From contig JAXCGZ010005721.1 in the NCBI GenBank assembly GCA_037179515.1, positions 110,446 through 174,445 on the forward strand: a stretch of DNA of 64,000 bases, written 5' to 3'. Below are positions 39,481 through 60,179 of the stretch, in pieces. A model generated the notes under the pieces. That model did no database searches and was not told the origin of the DNA. It saw nothing but the letters and a program-made list of their open reading frames with translations. Position numbers and translations under genes: made by a program. Source of the DNA: Halocaridina rubra (taxonomy: Eukaryota; Arthropoda; Malacostraca; Decapoda; Atyidae). Positions within the stretch are counted from its first letter, which is position 1; the number at the start of each line of letters is the position of its first letter.

Positions 39481-40174
39481 GCTAAGACAAGACTGCTAAA
39501 TGGAATATTCAACTATCACAGTTCATAAATAGTATGCAAAGATATGCATATTTCTGTGTTTCAAACAAAATTGAAAATAAAAATCCTTGAAATTTAAAAG
39601 TAATTAAATATATGCAGCTCTAGTCTTTGATGATAAAACATCGAGTTAAAATATACATGCTCCTAACAAATTAATTTCGACTCACACAACATTTTTCTCT
39701 TTGCAAAACAGCTATAGGACTTTGCTCCTATATAAGAATGTTAATAACAACAACAAAATCAACTCAATCCATACTGCATCTCACTCAGGGGGTATTGAGT
39801 TTGACTCCACAAGGTATATCATACAGTGTCCCTTGTAAAATCAATTTGGGGATAAAATAGGATAGTGCCCTCCGTTGTTAACATGGAGGCTTAATGAGTT
39901 CACCATTTGGTTTCAGGAGTCAAAGTAAGAGCAAAGCACAGATTTTGTTAAGGGGTATTAATGCCTCTCTTGCAGCTCTTGTAAGACAAAATCTAAAATA
40001 TAAACAAGGAAACACATATGCTTGAGTAAGTCCCAAAACCATCCCAAAAAAATTTCAGTGGTTTACAAAACCGTTTATATTATTACTTTGACATTTTCTC
40101 GAGATCCAAAAGCATTCTTAATATAAAAAATGAGACGAAGATACATTTATGATTCATATAATGAGCATGCTCAC
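39481..40174. other. Intron 2 remainder, nothing recognised
   Basis: AT-rich intron with no feature I can support. Confidence 0.5.
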
Positions 40175-40294
40175 CTCTTCCTGATGGCAAAGTTTCAACA
40201 GGTGTATTTGCTGGCGTACTGGGTGATTTCTTCTTTTCAAGTCCAAATGATGCAAAAAAGTTCTCCGATTCATCTTTAAGTTTTTCTGATAATC
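40175..40294 (-). CDS. TMF1: TMF1 coding exon 2 (residues 43-83, ESENFF motif)
   Basis: This is a 120-nt exon, phase 1 in and phase 1 out. The acceptor is CATTTCAG before 40294 and the donor GAG/GTGAGC after 40175. It encodes KLKDESENFFASFGLEKKKSP and then a Pro/Thr/Ser linker. The Asp-Glu-Ser-Glu-Asn-Phe-Phe segment is a conserved N-terminal landmark of vertebrate TMF1 and confirms the assignment. Two other frames are open across it but lack family similarity. Confidence 0.92.
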
Positions 40295-42500
<2,206 letters not shown>

Positions 42501-42679
42501 TTTCCAAAAATTAGTCCCCCTCCTTTTCCTTCTCCACCACTATCCATGTATGCCAGTTGCAATCATCCACAGAGGTAAATACAGTACTGTTTCTTACCAA
42601 CATTATTTTTTCTTTTGCCAACAATATGTACTCTTTCCTACTTTATTTGTTATAAGAAAGAGAATGTGACAACTTTTAA

Positions 42680-44208
42680 TGTGTAGGGCTTTGCTATGTG
42701 ATTACCTAATTGTGATTACCTAATTGTGTTTACGGGAAAGAGCCCAAAGCTCGTATCTTCCCGTCTCCTGATCGGTTCCATTTTTAGACTTAGTGATACT
42801 TATCATACCTGTCCTTAAAACTATGGATTGAGGTAGCATTAACTACCTCCTCGCTTAGCGAATTCCAATTATCAACTACTCTTACACTGAAAAAGTATTT
42901 CCTTACATCCTGCAAACAAGTTTTCTTCCGAAGCTTCAAACTATGACCTCTAGTTCTAGAGCCAGCCATATCGAAATATCGATCCCTATCCACTCTATCA
43001 TAACCATGAAGGAATTTAAAGACTGTCACCATATCCCCCCTTACTCTTCTAGCTTCGAGTGATGGCAAGTCTAATTCCCTCAGCCTCTCATCATAACCGA
43101 GATTGCGTATTTCTGGCACCAGTTTTGTGGCATGTCTTTGAACTTTTTCAAGCTTAGCTATGTGCTTTTTCAAGTGCGGATTCCAAAAGGGGGCTGCATA
43201 TTCGAGTTTTGGCCTCACACAGGTTACATAAATATTTCTGAACATTTCCTTGTCCATGTGCCTGAAGGCTACCCTTACATTTGATAAGAATGCATATGCT
43301 GCCCTTACTACGCCATTTATATGTATTTCTGGAGACAAATCTGCCAATATGTTTACTCCTAGATCTCTCTCATTTTCTGTCTCTTGAAGTTGTACTCCAG
43401 CCACCGAGTAGTCAAGCTTGGGCCTTCTTGCACTTGTACCCATTCTCATTACCTTACATTTTGAGGTATTGAATTTCATTAGCCACTTTTCTGACCACTC
43501 ATGCAGATTATTTAGATCCTCCTGAAGTTCTCTACCATTGTTCTCGTTTTTTACTTTCTTCACAATCTTTGCATCATCTGCAAACATATTCATGAATGAA
43601 TTTACAGACTCTGGTAGGTCATTTACATATACAAGGAACAAAAGTGGCCCTAAAACTGAACCCTGTGGAACTCCACTACTAACTCTTCTCCATTCAGACA
43701 CTGAGTGTCTTACTCTAACCCTCTGTTCCCTTCCTTCTAAGTAAGTTTTTATCCATTCCAAGACATTTCCACCTATTCTAGCCATTGATTGCAGCTTCCT
43801 AATAAGTCTCCCATGTGGAACAGTGTCAAACGCTTTCTGGAAGTCTAGGAATATGCAATCTGCCCAGCCCTCTCTTTCCTGTAAGATTTGGCTTACCTCA
43901 TCATAAAATTCTAATAAGTTTGTTACTGTTGATCTTCCTTCTCTGAAGCCATGTTGCCTCACTGACAAAAAGTTGAAGGATTCCAAGTGAAGAGAGATAT
44001 GTTTCCTTAGTAGTTTCTCCATAACTTTGCAAACTATGCTGGTCAAGGAAACTGGTCTATAGTTCAGAGCCGTATCCCTCCTTCCCTTTTTGAAGATAGG
44101 TATCACATTTGCTTGTTTCCAGCATCTTGGAATCTCCCCCGACTCCAATGACTCCTTAAATATGATACTTAGTGCCACTGATATTGTGTTTGCGCATTTT
44201 TTAAGCAC
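42680..44208 (-). mobile_element. CR1-type LINE, 5'-truncated
   Basis: It carries the intact RT frame 42790-44208. The 3' UTR has GGAACCGATCAGGAGACGGG and ends in repeated CACAATTAGGTAATCA-type units near 42690, a CR1-like 3' end. Its 5' side abuts a TATG-rich spacer (44209-44250) and then an older copy of the same family. Confidence 0.88.
42790..44208 (-). CDS. CR1-type LINE reverse transcriptase, open for 472 residues
   Basis: This frame encodes the RT half of a non-LTR retrotransposon protein. Motifs in order: IPIFKKGRRDTALNYRPVSLTS in the fingers, HGFREGRSTV, palm motif A CIFLDFQKAFDTVPHG (about residue 145), motif B SSGVPQGSVLGPLLFLVYV (about 190), and the catalytic MFADDAK (about 235). 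A thumb-like tail follows with LPSLEARRVRGDMVTVFKFL and VVDNWNSLSEEVV, ending KDRYDKYH at 42790. No stop or frameshift interrupts it. The endonuclease half is absent, so the copy is 5'-truncated and cannot move alone. The first Met is arbitrary. Confidence 0.9.
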   Translation of the reverse strand: MLKKCANTISVALSIIFKESLESGEIPRCWKQANVIPIFKKGRRDTALNYRPVSLTSIVCKVMEKLLRKHISLHLESFNFLSVRQHGFREGRSTVTNLLEFYDEVSQILQEREGWADCIFLDFQKAFDTVPHGRLIRKLQSMARIGGNVLEWIKTYLEGREQRVRVRHSVSEWRRVSSGVPQGSVLGPLLFLVYVNDLPESVNSFMNMFADDAKIVKKVKNENNGRELQEDLNNLHEWSEKWLMKFNTSKCKVMRMGTSARRPKLDYSVAGVQLQETENERDLGVNILADLSPEIHINGVVRAAYAFLSNVRVAFRHMDKEMFRNIYVTCVRPKLEYAAPFWNPHLKKHIAKLEKVQRHATKLVPEIRNLGYDERLRELDLPSLEARRVRGDMVTVFKFLHGYDRVDRDRYFDMAGSRTRGHSLKLRKKTCLQDVRKYFFSVRVVDNWNSLSEEVVNATSIHSFKDRYDKYH

Positions 44209-44244
44209 ATGTATGTATGTATGTAATTATGTATGTATGTAATT

Positions 44245-44946
44245 ACTTAAATTGTAATTACCTAATTGTGCTTATGGGAAAGAGCCCTAAGCTCATTACT
44301 TCCTGTCTCCTGATTGGTTTCATTTTGTACATAGTGATGCTCATCATACTTGTCCTTAATATTGTGGATTGAGTTAGCATTAATTACCTCCTCGCTTAGT
44401 GAATTCCAATTATCAACTACTCTTACACTAAAAATGTACTTCCCTACATCCTGCAAAGAAGTTTTCTTACGAAGCTTCAAACTATGACCTCTAGTTCTAG
44501 TGCCAGCCATATCAAAATATCGATCCCTATCCACTCTGTCATAACCATGAAGGAATTTAAAAAAACTGTCACCATATCCCCCCTCAATCTTCTAGCTTCC
44601 AGTGATGGTAAGTCTAATTGCCTCAGCCTCTCATCAAAACTGAGATTGCATATTTCTGGCACTAGTTTCGTGGCATGTCTTTGAACATTTCCCAGATTAA
44701 CTACGTGCTTTTTCAAGTACATATTCCAAAAGGGGGCTGTAAATTCAAACTTTGGCCTCACATAGGTTACATAAATATTTCTGCACATTTCCTTGTCCAT
44801 GTGCCTGAAGGCTAAGCTTACATTGCTAAAAAGGCATATGCTGCCCTTACTATGCCATTTATATGCATTTCTGTAGACAAATCGGCCAGTATGCTTACTC
44901 CTGGATCTCTCTCATTCTCTGTCTCTTGAAGTTCTACTCCTGCCAC
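44245..44946 (-). mobile_element. CR1-type LINE, older copy
   Basis: The C-terminal tail of the same protein in two frames (RRLRGDMVTVF, then DRDRYFDMAGTRTRGH), with a shift near 44565 where an A run is longer. More diverged than the adjacent copy. Cut at 44946 by (TA)n and a foldback element. Confidence 0.85.

Positions 44947-45040
<94 letters not shown>
44947..45040. repeat. (TA)n tract
   Basis: TA repeat between the broken CR1 copy and the CAGTG end of foldback A4. Confidence 0.97.
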
Positions 45041-46376
<1,336 letters not shown>

Positions 46377-46385
46377 ATTTACTAT

Positions 46386-46472
<87 letters not shown>

Positions 46473-47310
46473 TAGTAAATAAGCGCCCGCGGAGGTTTCT
46501 TCCACCAGTAAAAAGAGGATTACGATAAGAAAAGATCATCATCATTATGCATTATATAGACACCCACCCTACCTCTGTCATATGTCTATCTAATCTACAA
46601 TTAAAGGTGTCTAAGGTATAGGCATTTATTATCCTACTACGAATACTCTACGGTATTACCAAGCCAATTTTCACCAATTTCCCTTCTGAACCTAAGTTTA
46701 TCAATATCAAATCCATTACCCATTACGAGTTCTGGTTTGATCATGAATTTTTAAAACTTTATTAATATCACCCTTGTTAATCCCTTTAAACCATTTATAC
46801 ACCTCAGTCATATCCCCCCTAACTCTCCACCTCTCTAGAGAATGTAGATTAAGTTTTTTTAATCTGTCATATGGTAGATTTAGGCATTGCATAATTATTT
46901 TGTTTTCGTTTTTTAGTCTTGCTTTGGTTATTTATAATTCTTATTTTATCTTTGTATACATTTACAGATAGAAGTTCGTTCTCCTGCATCCTCCTCCTCT
47001 TCTACCACATAAGTTACTTGCTCACTGCCACCATGCATGTCCCAGTGTACTGTATAACTGTTGCCCACTGCATAATAGAGTAAAGTATAGTAATGTATGT
47101 TAATTTCTAGCTGTAAAGTGAATATGAATATCTTTTGTATACTCTTAAATATAGATACAGGGCTTTCTGCTTTGCTATGTAGTAATAAAATATGTATCTA
47201 TGCCCTTTATCATTGTTTCCTATGGAAAATATCTCGTTTTTTCACGCGATTTTCCATTTACCCGACACTTCTGAGAACCTATCTAGGCGTTATTCTGAGA
47301 ACTAGGTGTA
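46377..47310. repeat. Direct duplicate of 47968-48923
   Basis: TTATTTACTATATTTAAAA, an A/AAT tract, TAAGCGCCCGCGGAGGTTTC, CACCCACCCTACCTC and everything up to GAGAACTAGGTGTATA recur in the same order at 47968-48923. This copy lacks about 54 bases present at 48757-48810, including CTTATATCTTTGGCATGG. It contains an L2/CR1-like LINE tail and a family B right end. Confidence 0.85.
46490..46960 (-). mobile_element. L2/CR1-like LINE C-terminal fragment, copy 1
   Basis: On the minus strand, broken frames read MQCLNLPYDRLKKLNLHSLE, RWRVRGDMTEVYKWFKGI, then FRFRREIGENWLGN-like text. This is the post-RT tail of another CR1/L2-type LINE, distinct from the 42.8-kb family. Also at 48030-48520 and, inverted, 49430-49803. 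Confidence 0.65.
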
Positions 47311-47315
47311 TATAC

Positions 47316-47638
47316 ACACCTTGTTCCTTTCATACACGATTTTTTTATCAGCGAAATTGAAATAACGCCCCCCAAAAATAATAGTAAAAAACTCGGATTT
47401 CGTGAATAACGCCCCCCAATTTTTTTTTTTTTTTTTCTTTTAAACACCAGGATGGACCAAATAATGATAAAATAAAACAGCCTTTATCAGGATGTAAAGA
47501 GAAACAGATGGAGTGTAATGGCCAGTCAGATGTGAAGGGATTATAAAAGATGTGTAATGAATATCTAGCTCTCTGCTGGGTTTCAATATACCTCTGCATT
47601 ACTCTCATGATGTCTATTCCAAAAATTCTCCTTAGATC

Positions 47639-47699
<61 letters not shown>

Positions 47700-47770
47700 G
47701 AATTTGTAATTAAGCCATTATTTTTACAATAAATAATGTAGTTTTGGTTGAATGAACAAGAGTTAATTAA

Positions 47771-47865
<95 letters not shown>

Positions 47866-47882
47866 ACATTCTATTATACCCA
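47316..47882. mobile_element. Foldback family A copy 5, left half, hybrid end
   Basis: It begins CACCTTGTTCCTTTCATACACG with AATAACGCCCCCCAA, then the family A arm (AGCTCTCTGCTGGGTTTCAA), (ATT)n 47638-47698 and (CT)n 47774-47864. It stops at 47882. The outer end differs from copies A1-A2, so two end types share one body. Confidence 0.65.
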
Positions 47883-47886
47883 ATAG

Positions 47887-47995
47887 AGTGGGTGTATATA
47901 TAATGTATAATGATGATGATCTATTCTTATCGTAATCCTCTTTGTACTGGTGGTAGAAGCCTCCGCGGGTGCTTATTTACTATATTTAAAAAAAA

Positions 47996-48032
<37 letters not shown>

Positions 48033-48125
48033 TAGTAAATAAGCGCCCGCGGAGGTTTCTTCCACCAGTACAAAGAGGATTACGATAAGAAAAGATCATC
48101 ATCATTATGCATTATATATACACCC
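47887..48125. repeat. Small palindrome with (AAT)n loop
   Basis: The left arm 47887-47979 (GTGGGTGTATATATAATG ... GGTGGTAGAAGCCTCCGCGG ... TTTACTATATT) is mirrored by the right arm 48031-48125 (TATAGTAAATAAGCGCCCGC ... TTCTTCCACCAGTACAAAG). The arms are about 93 bp and the loop about 50 bp. Confidence 0.85.
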
Positions 48126-48920
48126 ACCCTACCTCTGTCATATGTCTATCTAATCTACATTTAAAGGTGTCTAAGGTACTGGCATTTATTATCTTACTAG
48201 GAATACTCTACGGTATTACCAAGCCAATTTTCACCAATTTCCCTTCTGAACCTAAATTTATCAAGATTAAATCCATTACCAATTATGAGTTCTTGTTTGA
48301 TCAAGAATTTTTAAAACTTTATTAATATCACCCTTGTTAATCCCTTTAAATCATTTATACACCTCAATCATATCCCCCCTAACTCTCCGCCTCTCTAGAG
48401 AATGTAGATTAAGTTTTTTTAATCTGTCATATGGTAGATTTAGGCATTGCATAATTAATTTTTCTTTCGTTTTTTAGTCTTGCTTTGGTTATTTATAATT
48501 CTTATTTTATCTTTGTATACATTTGCAGATAGAGGTTCGTTTTCCTGCATCCTCCTCCTCTTCTACCACATAAGTTACTTGCTCACTGCCACCATGCATG
48601 TCCCAGTGTACTGTATAACTGTTGCCCACTGCATAATAGAGTAAAGTATAGTAATGTATGTTAATTTCTAGCTGTAAAGTGAATATGAATATCTTTTGTA
48701 TACTCTTAAATATAGATACAGGGCTTTCTGCTTTGCTATGTAGTAATAAAATATGTTTTTTACTTATCTTATATCTTTGGCATGGTGTGTCTATGTAAGG
48801 TTTGGAACGTATCTATGCCCTTTATCATTGTTTCCTATGGAAAATAACTTGTTTCTTCACGCGATTTTCCATTTACCCGACACTTCTAAGAACCTATCTA
48901 GGCGTTATTCTGAGAACTAG

Positions 48921-48999
<79 letters not shown>

Positions 49000-49800
49000 C
49001 TTGTTCTCAAAATAACGCCTAGATAGGTTCTCAGAAGTGTCGGGTAAATGGAAAATCGCATGAAAAAACGAGTTATTTTCCATAGAAAACAATGATAAAG
49101 GGCATAGATACGTTCCAAACCTTACATAGACACACCATGCCAAAGATATAAGATAAGTAAAAAAAATATTTTATTACTACATAGCAAAGCAGAAAGCCCT
49201 GTATCTATATTTAAGAGTATACAAAAGATATTCATATTCACTTTACAGCTAGAAATTAACATACATTACTATACTTTACTCTATTATGCAGTGGGCAACA
49301 GTTATACAGTACACTGGGACATGCATGGTGGCAGTGAGCAAGTAACTTATGTGGCAGAAGAGGAGGAGGATGCAGGAGAACGAGCCTCTATCTGCAAATG
49401 TATATAAAGATAAAATAAGAATTATAAATAACCAAAGCAAGACTAAAAAACGGAAAAAAAAATTAATTATGCAATGCCTAAATCTACCATATGACAGATT
49501 AAAAAAAACTTAATCTACAATCTCTAGAGAGGCACAGAGTTAGGGAAGATATGATTGAGGTGTATAAATGATTTAAAGGGATTAACAAGGGTGATATTAA
49601 TAAAGTTTTAAAAATTTATGATCAAACCAGAACTCGTAATGGGTAATGGATTTAATCTTGATAAATTTAGGTTCAGAAGGGAAATTGGTGAAAATTGGCT
49701 TGGTAATACCGTAGAGTATTCGTAGTAGGATAATAAATGCCAATACCTTAGACACCTTCAAATGTAGATTAGATAGACATATGACAGAGGTAGGGTGGGT
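48121..49800. repeat. Large palindrome, arms about 0.8 kb, (TA)n loop
   Basis: Arm 1 (48121-48923) and arm 2 (48995-49800) are inverted copies of each other along their whole length, separated by a (TA)n tract (48930-48994). Mirrored landmarks: GTGTCTAAGGTA / TACCTTAGACACC, CAGGGCTTTCTGC / GCAGAAAGCCCTG, and GGCGTTATTCTGAGAAC / GTTCTCAAAATAACGCC. Each arm holds an L2-like LINE tail plus a family B end. Confidence 0.9.
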
Positions 49801-49802
49801 AT

Positions 49803-50057
49803 AAATAGATTAGTGTTTATTAGAAACATCATAAAAAGAAAAATAGAATAAATAAGTAGAGTAGAATAGAATAGGTTAGACATGCTGAAAATATCATTCA
49901 AATATGGAACTGCCTCGTGTGTGCCAGTAAGCATGTTGCAGTGTCCCCTATTCTTATGTTCTTAATATTTTCAGAACACGTGTTTTGCATCCTCCTTCCA
50001 TTTTCAAATTTGCATCTGGTTTCTGAATGACAAATTTGTTAAGAAAATGTATCCAAT

Positions 50058-50122
<65 letters not shown>

Positions 50123-50459
50123 TTCTTTACAAAAAACGAATTAAAACTTAGGATTATTACATTTAAAATGAGCACTGTAATGAACGTGCTTAAGACTAAA
50201 GCAATAATTGTATTTACATAATAAGATGAAAAATTTCTACCTAATTCCTGTTTAAGAGAGACATTACAAAGGATTCGTGGAAAGGAAATTAATTTAATGG
50301 TCTTTTAACTCATTAACGCTTTTATTAAAAGTGCATTATTATATTTATTATTTGCTGCCCCAAACGACTCATCAGCTTGTAAAGTAACTGATGTATGCGT
50401 TGTTTGTAAGACTATTCTCCTTTTAATATAAATATATTCTATATAATGTAAGTGAAATG
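49803..50459. other. Intron 1 segment with (CT)n
   Basis: LINE-flanking remnant to about 49960, then AT-rich DNA with (CT)n at 50060-50118. Nothing else recognised. Confidence 0.5.
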
Positions 50460-51394
<935 letters not shown>

Positions 51395-51865
51395 TGTTCC
51401 TTTGATTATCGTGAAGGTTCGGTTCTGGGAACCAGCGCGAGACAGGAATTTCGCGGAGTAGGAGCACCCTATATGTACATAGATATTTTAATTTAGTTTT
51501 ACGTGTACACTGTATAAACTGTATAAACCCTCCCTGTACTGTTAACAAACCACCCTTTACTTCATAAATAATAGCATGCAAGCGTAAATTTATATGAATG
51601 TGATAGATAAACTTACTGTGAATGAGGTGGTAATGACATGACATACTCATGTACATAGGTATTTTACAATTATTTTTACGTTTACTGTATAAACCCTTCC
51701 TGCACTGTTAAAAAACCACCCTTTAATTTATAAATAACAGCATGCAACGTAAATTTATATGTACGTGATAGGTAAACTTACCGTGAATGAGGTGGTAATG
51801 AGTTTGTAGACGCCAGAGGAAATTATTCCGCAGCCAATAACAGCTTTAAGGCTGTTATTCATTGG

Positions 51866-51986
51866 GGCCAAAATAGTGGCCGACATATCTAAGAGTTTCA
51901 CTTAATCTGTTATGGTTAACATCTTCCTTTGCCACTTAGGCTCATTACCAGAAGCCTTAGAAGATGAAGGATGCTTGGGAGGCATT
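51866..51986 (-). pseudogene. Family C transposase N-terminal remnant, copy 1
   Basis: ATG at 51986 opens MPPKHPSSSKAS, then EPKWQRKMLTI, then a stop. Compared with the copy at 55059 this one has an in-frame TAA and a deletion. The layout, a basic leader then a helix-turn-helix, is that of Tigger-type transposases. Confidence 0.6.
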
Positions 51987-52602
51987 GCAAAAATTAAAAA
52001 ATGAGAGTAAAAAAATCACATGCAAAATATATTAATAAGCACAACGTGAGTTAGACTGAACGAGTGAGGCGAGAAAATGGAAGATGGTGGTAGAACCAAA
52101 CTTCAATGAAAAAGCCAATCAGACCCCATGATACAGATCTCTCACTCTTTCAGCCAATAGCATTCCATGAACTATCTCACGTAGGTGCAAGCCTTTGTCC
52201 TAAACGCTGATACCGGTATCGTATTTTACATGGTGCAGTACTGTTAGTACTTATGTTTTTTTACTATTTTTTACTGTTTTATTATTCTTAGGCTAAGAAA
52301 TACATTTTTTATCAATAAAATCATGAAACTACTTGAAATATAAATATATATGCTAGCTCACGTAGGTGTGACCCCAATACATTGTACGCTATCGGACAGT
52401 ATTTCACATGATGCAATACTGTGAGTTATATATCTAAATTTATGTTTTTTACTATTTTTTACTGTTATTACTCTTAGGCTAGGAAATACTTGTTTTATCA
52501 ATAAAATAATGAAAATTTCAATATGTACTATCTCACGTAGGTACGACCCTTTTCGTTTTCCGAAACGCTGATACTGTCTTGGAAAACGCAAAAGGTCGCA
52601 CC

Positions 52603-53602
52603 TCTGCCTTTTCTTCACAACCTTCATCTGCTACTCGTAATCAGTCTCATATCACTCTTTCTTCTACTCTCAACTCCGATTTGCAGAGGGTATCTGAGTG
52701 AGGCACTCAAAATTTAGTTAAATTCAATGCCTCCAAGACACAGTTTCTGACTATCTCTTTCTCTTCTTCTCCTCCTGATAATCCTATTGTCTTCGAAACT
52801 AATGAAATTTACCCTCTTAATTCTATCAACATATTAGGAATCTATATAGCCTCTAACTTGTCTTGGAGAATCCCATAATCCAAATTTCTAAATCTTCATT
52901 AAAAAAATTGGGTTTTGTTTCGTTTCCGTCATTACTTTTCCTCCTTACAGCTACCTAAAATTTATAAAGGTCTTATCCGTCCCTGCTTAGAATACTGCTC
53001 ACACATCTGGGGTGCTTCTTCTTATACTTATCTCCTTGATAGGGTTGAATCTAAGACAGTCAGATCCATTAATGATCCTTCTCTTACTTCTAATCTTGAT
53101 TCTCTCTCTCTTCGCTGTAAGGTATCTTCCCTTTCTCTTTTTTATCACTACTACTTCCATCCCTGCTCTGATGAGTTGGCGAGTTGCATCCCTCCCCCAA
53201 TGCCGAGGCCGCGTAACACTCGCCAAGCGGCCACATCTCACAGGTACTGTGTGGAGATTTGTAGCTCGCAGATTGGTCGGTGCAGCGACTGCTTCTTCCC
53301 ATCTACCTCCAGACTCTGGAACTCTCTTCCTCCTTCTGTCTTTCCTAATTCTTATGACCTATCATCCTTCAAAAAGTAGATCTATTGTCATCTCAGGGCC
53401 TATTCCTCCATATCTCTGGGTCCTCTGTACTTTGACTGCCTTTTCTGTCTGTCGTTTTCCTTTGTGTGTTATTATCTCATTTCTGCCTTGTCCTTAACCT
53501 TTTTCTTTTCCTTCATCTTGGTATTTTCTCGTGCCTGAGCCTTTATTGATTAGGGCAGTTTTGCTTGTCCCGGTGCCACACTCATAAAAAAAAAAAAAAA
53601 AA
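52603..53602 (+). mobile_element. Jockey-like LINE, 5'-truncated copy
   Basis: It matches the last 1 kb of the LINE at 6813-10070, from CTGCCTTTTCTTCACAACCT to the GTGCCACACTCA end plus poly(A) (53584-53605). Frames carry LIRPCLEYCSHIWGAS, YLLDRVESKTVRSIND and RLWNSLPPSVFPNSYDLSS. There is a TGA near 52701 and frameshifts. It keeps four bases that the 9.49-kb site has lost. Confidence 0.88.
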
Positions 53603-53917
53603 AAAGTGCGACCCTTTGCGTTTTCCAAGACGCCGATACCGGCATCACATTTTATATGGTGCAATACTGTGAGTTACATGTTCAAATTTATGTTATTTCC
53701 TATTTTTTACTGCTTTATTATTCTTAGGCTAGGAAATACTTTTTTTTATCAATAAAATAATGAAAATACTGGAAATTTCAATATTTCCACATATTGTGGA
53801 TTCCCATGATATACCCAGAAAATCTGTGATATAAAATACATATGCTCGCCATAAAAACCCACGATGCACTGAATTTTCAGAAGGTGAATCGCGATATAGC
53901 GAGGGATTACTGTATAC

Positions 53918-57943
<4,026 letters not shown>

Positions 57944-58023
57944 AAAAACTATTAAACTGCCTGTTAAAAGTAGACATACAGATGAGACTGCTTAAGAGAC
58001 TGTTCACTACATTGCCTTACTAC

Positions 58024-58164
58024 CTTTGTGTGCTGACGCATTCTCTTCGTTGTTCTCTTCAATGTCTAGCGCTTTGTCTATTGTTCGTTGTGCTTCTTTA
58101 AGGGCTGATTTGGCGAGGGAGGTCAAGCCAGCTGTGTCAAACCAACTCATACTGAACTCTGCAT
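58024..58164 (-). CDS. TMF1: TMF1 coding exon 1 (start codon; residues 1-42)
   Basis: This exon encodes the N-terminus of TATA element modulatory factor 1, a coiled-coil golgin that binds Rab6 and tethers vesicles at the Golgi; it is also known as androgen-receptor coactivator ARA160. The ATG at 58150 opens a frame beginning MSWF, followed by an amphipathic stretch (LAKSALKEAQRTIDKALDI) that matches TMF proteins closely. In the family, the MSWF segment, shared with golgin-84, captures intra-Golgi vesicles. A splice acceptor (TTTTCAG) lies just before 58164. The donor is either at 58024 (AAG/GTAGTA) or 58021 (GTA/GTAAGG), a one-residue difference that keeps phase 1. The next exon is 17.7 kb away. 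The identification rests on this segment plus ESENFF and SSDIEV further on. The upstream UTR exon was not found. Confidence 0.92.
58147..58164 (-). promoter_or_regulatory. Five-codon upstream ORF overlapping the TMF1 start
   Basis: An ATG at 58164, the first bases after the predicted acceptor, opens a five-codon frame. Its TGA overlaps the TMF1 ATG as ATGA, and it is in a different frame. The main ATG has A at -3, a favourable initiation context. Overlapping stop-start arrangements can allow reinitiation or dampen translation. That role is inference, and it depends on the acceptor being used. Confidence 0.45.
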
Positions 58165-58863
58165 CTGAAAAAGTAATTGGAAAAAAATAAAATTTCTACT
58201 AAATATTATAAATGATTATAAAGAATTTTTACCATAAGTATATTACACTTTGTAAGCATCCAGACAGCTCTGGAAAATAATCATACATTACCATGTACAC
58301 GCTAGAAAACATCAAATAAATGCTTTGGTACACAGAAGGTAACAAAATTCATCTACAAAAATAACTGCAAAAATAAGTTATTGTATACAGATGGGTTAAA
58401 AGACTGTACAAGACTAAAATTAATGATTACCTGGTTGATTGAAACTATATAGTTATGTTGTGTGTGTAATTACATACTTCTGATTACACTCAGCTCGCTT
58501 TTTACACGCTTTTAAAATACGCGAAATTGGAATAACTCCCCCAAAGAATAATAGTAAAAAAATGCGAAATACATGAATAACACCCATGCAAAAAATTAGA
58601 AAAAAACATTTTCATTTTAGTAAATAAGCAACTGCCTCGGATGCACTTTCCCACCTTGCTGCCATGTGCATACGTTTACATGAGAATTTAGGGGACCATG
58701 GGACAAACTGGGTTGGGGGGAGGGGGTGAAAAGGACGATTTTCTGTCTTACTAATTTCTGGCAAATTTAACGTGTGCTGGTCCCAGGTGTAAAAGGAAAG
58801 GGCTCTATCTAAACTATGAGCAGCAAAAAATTGCCCTTTTATGTAAGTATTCATAGTACAATA
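58165..58863. other. Sequence upstream of TMF1 exon 1
   Basis: Probably an intron upstream of exon 1. It includes a decayed foldback remnant at 58500-58590 (GCGAAATTGGAATAACTCCC). No promoter or 5' UTR exon could be supported. Confidence 0.4.

Positions 58864-60179
<1,316 letters not shown>

Noticed and set aside
44209..44250. Regulatory TATG repeat between CR1 copies
   Set aside because: It looks like simple-repeat drift at the junction of two LINE copies; nothing supports regulation.
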